Source: Garcia nutans (taxonomy: Eukaryota > Streptophyta > Magnoliopsida > Malpighiales > Euphorbiaceae). Taken from it: a stretch of DNA of 64,000 nucleotides. The notes beneath the pieces were generated by a model. The model searched no databases. It saw only the letters and a program-made list of their open reading frames with translations, and was not told the DNA's origin. The stretch lies in the NCBI GenBank assembly GCA_947685225.1, contig CANTUV010000024.1:50248001-50312000 (forward strand), given 5' to 3'. Made by a program: the position numbers and the translations under genes. Of the stretch, positions 60,082 through 64,000 are shown in pieces; positions within the stretch are counted from its first letter, which is position 1; the number at the start of each line of letters is the position of its first letter.

Positions 60082-60656
60082 ATGAACAAAAAAATACTCA
60101 TTAAAGCATGTTGCCCTCTTTTTCACGGAATGCCAAATGAAGATCATCTCAACTTCATTAGAGATTTTTATTCAACTTTGCACACATTCCATTTGCAAAC
60201 ATTATCGGAGGATGAGCTTAAGATGAGATGTTTCCCTTACACCTTGAAGGATAGGGCAAAGGCATAGTTGACGACCTTACTGAAAAATTCATTGACCACA
60301 TGGACCAAATTCTATTCACATCAAAAAATAAAGGAACTTCTGGAAATATTGCAACATCCACTCAAATGGATGGTGAACCATTTAATGAGGCGCATAATTA
60401 CTTCAAGTCTTTATTGTTCCAATGCCCTCATCATCATTTTCCACATTAGTTGTTTAAGCAATTCTTTTATGATGGGCTCACTCAGCAAAGCCAAAATTTA
60501 GTTAACAATGTAGCTATAGGTGTAATGGGAGAGAAAAATGTTGCAGAAATAGTTAGATTGTTCGAAATGCTAGTAGCAAATTCACAAAAAAATAGCATAG
60601 GGGAGAGACACAAAGGAGTTTATGAAATGAACTCCAATTCTAAAATTGCAAGATAG
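60082..60656 (+). pseudogene. Athila/Tat-like gypsy gag remnant
   Basis: A typical plant gypsy gag core can be followed across frames: CCPLFHGMPNEDHLNFIRDF, DELKMRCFPYTLKDRAKA, then a TAG where Trp is expected, LTTLLKNSLTTWTKF, a frameshift near 60310-60340, DGEPFNEAHNYFKSLLFQCP, another TAG for Trp near 60446, FKQFFYDGLTQQSQNLVNN and VRLFEMLVANSQKN. The order (FHG.P.EDH, FP..L.DRAK.WL, PHH, FY.GL, ANSQ) matches Athila/Tat gag rather than the chromodomain elements elsewhere in the window. It is on the plus strand, opposite to A-F. Only gag is present; downstream sequence switches to an inverted repeat arm at 60756. Confidence 0.8.
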
Positions 60657-60755
60657 TTAGCATAATTAATTAGAAATTTTAAGATGTTGAATGCAAGAGG
60701 AAGCGCACCCATGCCAAGTCAAGATGTATGTACAACATGTGGCATTTCAAGAATG

Positions 60756-61345
60756 TGAGCTGGGATTTTTCCCCCCACTCCCATGTGGAATGTTCTTGCA
60801 ACTTCAGCACTGTTAGACTTGGAGCATTAGAGAAAACGTTCCTAAACCCAGAGAAAATGGAGTCCCCACCCGGACAGGCCGGGAAAAGAAAGGGGTGGAT
60901 GACTCGATTCCTAAGAAATCCCCAAACCACTATTGGGTTCAAAAGTTAGCTACGCATGGGGAAGATGAGAATTACCTAACACCCCACAGTGCCCGATTCA
61001 TTGGAACTGGCCTTCTTTACAAGTCTATATATTATTAGATTCTTAAATATTATAAAATCATCCTTATTATATTCGAACATTAAAATAAAGATTTATTATA
61101 TCATAATCAAGACAAGTTTGAACAAAATGATATATAGACATCCATCCATGAATGGAAATATGCCTTTACAAACGTCTAATGTCAAAAAGAAAACAAATAT
61201 AATAGGACACCCACCAATTGGTGAAAATGTGTCCTTTATATTTATCCAAAATTGAAAATAAATAAAATTACAAGAAACTTAACAAATGATGTAGCCACAT
61301 TGTGGAAACATACCTCTTACAATTTCTTAATCAATAAGCAAACAT
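60756..61345 (-). repeat. Inverted partial copy of the repeat arm
   Basis: Starts TGTGAGCTGGGATTTTT and runs as the reverse complement of 57739-58286, then crosses the E target site (61296-61326) without an insertion. It stops shortly after CCTCTTACAATTTC. The next copy begins at 61352, so two copies sit in direct tandem. Confidence 0.75.
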
Positions 61346-61351
61346 TCACCC

Positions 61352-64000
61352 TGTGAGCGGAGATTTTTGCCCCCACTCCTGGTGGAATGGTTCTTGTGAC
61401 TTCGGCACTGTTTAGGCTCGGGGCCTTAGAGAACATGGACCTAAGTCGGGAGAAAATGGAGTTGCCACCTGGACAGGCTGGGAATAAAGAAAGGGGTGGA
61501 TGACTCAATTCCTAAGGAATTCCCAACCCCCTAATGGGTTCAGAAAGTTGGGTACGTATGGAGAAGGTGAGAAATGGCCTAGCACCCCCATTATCTACAT
61601 TACACACAATAATTGAAAGAAAGCATCATTATATTAAAATCAAAGCAATATCCAAACAAAGCAAATAAATGGACACCCATCCAAAGATGGAAACATGTCC
61701 TTGCATCCCATGCCTAAATAGGACACCCACCGAAAGGTAGAAACATGCCCTCTACATGGGTTCTAAAATAGAAAAGCAAATTAAATTACATGATGTTTAA
61801 CTAATGAGGTACCCACCAAGATGAAACATACCTTTTACAACATTTAGAAATCTAAATAAATTGATAAAAGTAAATAACCATTCATCATAAACAAATCATT
61901 CATCAAAGGTATTAAATATCAATAAAAAGTAAACATCCATCCATAACAAATTAAATAAACAAAGTATTGAACTTAAATAAATTAAAGCATAAGAAATAAA
62001 ACAAAGCATGATAAAATATGGAATTGAATAAGGTAAATAAAAATCCAAATTATAGCTGCTATTTCCATTTAGGGTTCTTTATCTCATGTATTAAGGTTTT
62101 GGAATTCATAGAATTAGGCTACTGTGACTTTTTTATGGAATTAAAATAGATTAAGGTTTTATGTTTTGAAAGGTTGGTAAGACTCTTTGATTAAACAAAT
62201 TAAGGTTTGAATGGTGAAATCATGAAACTAGGGTTTTGGACACTTTAAAATACTTTTGATTCATGGTATCAAGCTCACAGTGTGAATTTAAAATATTTGT
62301 GTGTTTATGGTTTTTTAAGTTTTAAAGGATTAGGGTTTAGAAGAAATTAGGGTTTAAAGTTTTAAAGGGTTTGGGTTTACAATTTGGAGTTTTGGAATTG
62401 AATTAGGAGTTTAGGATTCTTAGATTAAAGTTTTGGGTGATGAGTTTGAATTAGGGTTTAGAAAGACAATTTGATGATTTTATGAAGTCTTATGAATTTA
62501 AACAAATGGATTAAAGTTTTTATAAATAGAAAAGATGTTTTTTAAGGCTTTTTGAAAGAAACAGAACCAAGTTTAAAATTTTGAAAGAAACAGAATCAAG
62601 TTTTGGTTTTGTTGAAAAATATGTTTAATTAGGGTTTTAAGATTTTAAAGAAGTAAAAATAACAATTTTAAGATTTTTGGAGAAAAATAAATGAATTAAG
62701 GTTTTTAAACTTTAGAAAAGGTGAATTGAGGTTCTAGGGTTTTTGATTTTGAAGAAACAAAAACAACAATTTTAAGATTTTTGAATGATGAAGCTACTAT
62801 GAATTAATGAAACAAATAAAGAAATTCATACCTTCGTTTGTTGGTTCCACCAAAAATCACTTCTTGGATGAAAAAGAACAAAGACAGTTGCTGCCTTTTG
62901 AATTGCTTAAACCATGTCCCTGTTATTCCAGAAAAAATAAATTGAATTGCTCCTTTTCCTTCACTGATTTGGTTTCAACGTTGTTTCCATCACTGTCCAA
63001 TTTTTTTTCCCTTTCCGCCTCCTCTAATTTGATTGCCTTTGGTCCTTATTTATAGAGGTTTCATATGGTTTATTCCTAATTAATCATGATAAGAAAAGGA
63101 AACCAAAACCTAATTGAATTAGGTTTCAGAAAATTTACAAAAAAGATCTGCCGCGGGCGAGGAGAGGGCATCACCCGCAGGAAATTCCTGCGGGCGACCA
63201 TTTTGCCAACAGGATTTTCCTGCGGGCGAAATGCCCACGGGCCCGCGCGATGATTTTTTCGTCGCCAATTTTTTCGACACCGATTTTTATTTTTATTTTT
63301 TGACTTTTATTTGTTTATTTTTATTTTTTATTAATAAAAATTAAATACTAAAGCCTAAATTATTTAATTAAGATAACAAAAATTATTTTGGGCTAAAAAA
63401 ATATATTAGGCAACACAAAAATTATTTTGGACTAAATAAAATATATTGGACCGGACTGAGTTAAAAATTAAGGGTTTACGCACCCATTCATCATAAAATC
63501 AAGTAAAAATAAATCATCCATCAAGACATATAATTAACATGCATTAATAATCTATTCTATATCATATTAATCAATAAATGTTCAAACTATAATTTTATTG
63601 ATATGAATTAGGATTTAAGAAAGTATGATTGATATTTTTAGGTTTTTAGAAAAACTCTAGTATGGTTTAGAATTTTAGAAAACAAGATTAGGGTTTAGGG
63701 TTTTAGAAAAATAGGATTTGGGTTACAAAGTTTGAAAACTGGTTTTATTGGTTTATAAATGTACATTAAATTTTTAGGATTTGAAATAGGGTTTTAGTTA
63801 TCAAAACAAGGCTGGATTGGTTGGGTTCTGGACCCTAGGTTGATTGGCTTATAGATCCAAAATTGGTTGGGTTCTGGACCCAAGGTTGGTTGGGTTTGGA
63901 CCCAAAATTGGATTGGTTTTGGGCACTTGGACGCGAGACTATGTACTCAGACCTGAGACTGAATTTAATTTGGTTACTTGGACCTAAGACTGGGACAATG
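61352..64000 (-). mobile_element. Inverted long copy of the repeat arm, open at the window end
   Basis: Begins TGTGAGCGGAGATTTTTGCC and follows the arm in reverse: the GGTGGCGACTCC-like block, the E target site equivalent (about 61810-61840, unoccupied), TTAGGGTTT-rich DNA (62050-62770, matching 45640-45860), a GC-rich palindrome block (63150-63250), AAAATTAAGGGTTT at 63460 and the GGGTTCTGGACCC minisatellite (63790-64000). No gene is present; the open frame near 62807-63055 has no recognisable domain. The element continues past the window. Confidence 0.6.
63150..63250. repeat. GC-rich palindromic repeats CCTGCGGGCGA
   Basis: An isolated GC-rich patch in A/T-rich DNA. 63174-63194 is a perfect hairpin (CCCGCAGGA-AAT-TCCTGCGGG). 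Further CCTGCGGGCGA copies follow to 63250. Confidence 0.8.

Noticed and set aside
62807..63055. 82-codon plus-strand frame in the right arm
   Set aside because: No domain; it overlaps the inverted repeat arm, whose counterpart near 45365-45460 does not keep the frame.

Overview
The window is a block of nested transposable elements from a plant nuclear genome, probably a dicot. The evidence is A/T-rich intergenic DNA, a CACTA (En/Spm) DNA transposon, several chromodomain-bearing Ty3/gypsy retrotransposons with tRNA-iMet primer-binding sites (Tekay/Del-like), and Athila/Tat-like gypsy remnants. I see no intact host gene, tRNA, rRNA or CRISPR. The only host-gene-like sequence is a short antisense fragment resembling the coiled-coil N-terminus of an NLR resistance protein, carried inside the CACTA element.

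Layout. (1) Element D, an old gypsy element on the minus strand, spans 416-42739 with a perfect AGGGG target-site duplication (TSD). Its left LTR (416-14599) is split by a 12.1-kb CACTA element (595-12687, TSD CAT). Its decayed pol (14600-17466) is split by gypsy element C (17467-20765). C's right part, D's gag and the first bases of D's right LTR are missing; 28 bp of unmatched DNA (20766-20793) lie at the junction. D's right LTR (20794-42739) is split by element A (21215-41115, TSD TTAGT), and A's right LTR is split by element B (29094-39179, TSD CTAAC). (2) 42745-46070 and 57739-58286 are one continuous Athila/Tat-like repeat arm, split by gypsy element E (46071-57733, TSD TTTCC). E's RNase H region is itself split by solo LTR F (50310-52609, TSD CAACT). 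(3) 58287-60700 holds a degenerate gypsy gag on the plus strand. 60756-64000 is an inverted and partly duplicated copy of the arm in (2).

Function. A to F are all in the same (minus) orientation. The A, B and E polyproteins follow the order gag - zinc knuckle - protease - RT - RNase H - integrase - chromodomain, with a purine tract next to the 3' LTR. None looks autonomous: B is closest (one frameshift and one stop), and E keeps an open gag-protease-RT frame of about 895 codons. The CACTA element has a disrupted TNP2-type transposase gene and a better preserved second gene (Ptta/En/Spm family).

Most notable signals: paralogous unoccupied sites for the CACTA and E insertions inside the same window; two palindromic modules in the LTRs whose two arms change together between families; a bias of premature stops to C-to-T type changes; and the NLR fragment captured by the CACTA element. 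Identities, counts and ages were judged by eye, without alignment software.
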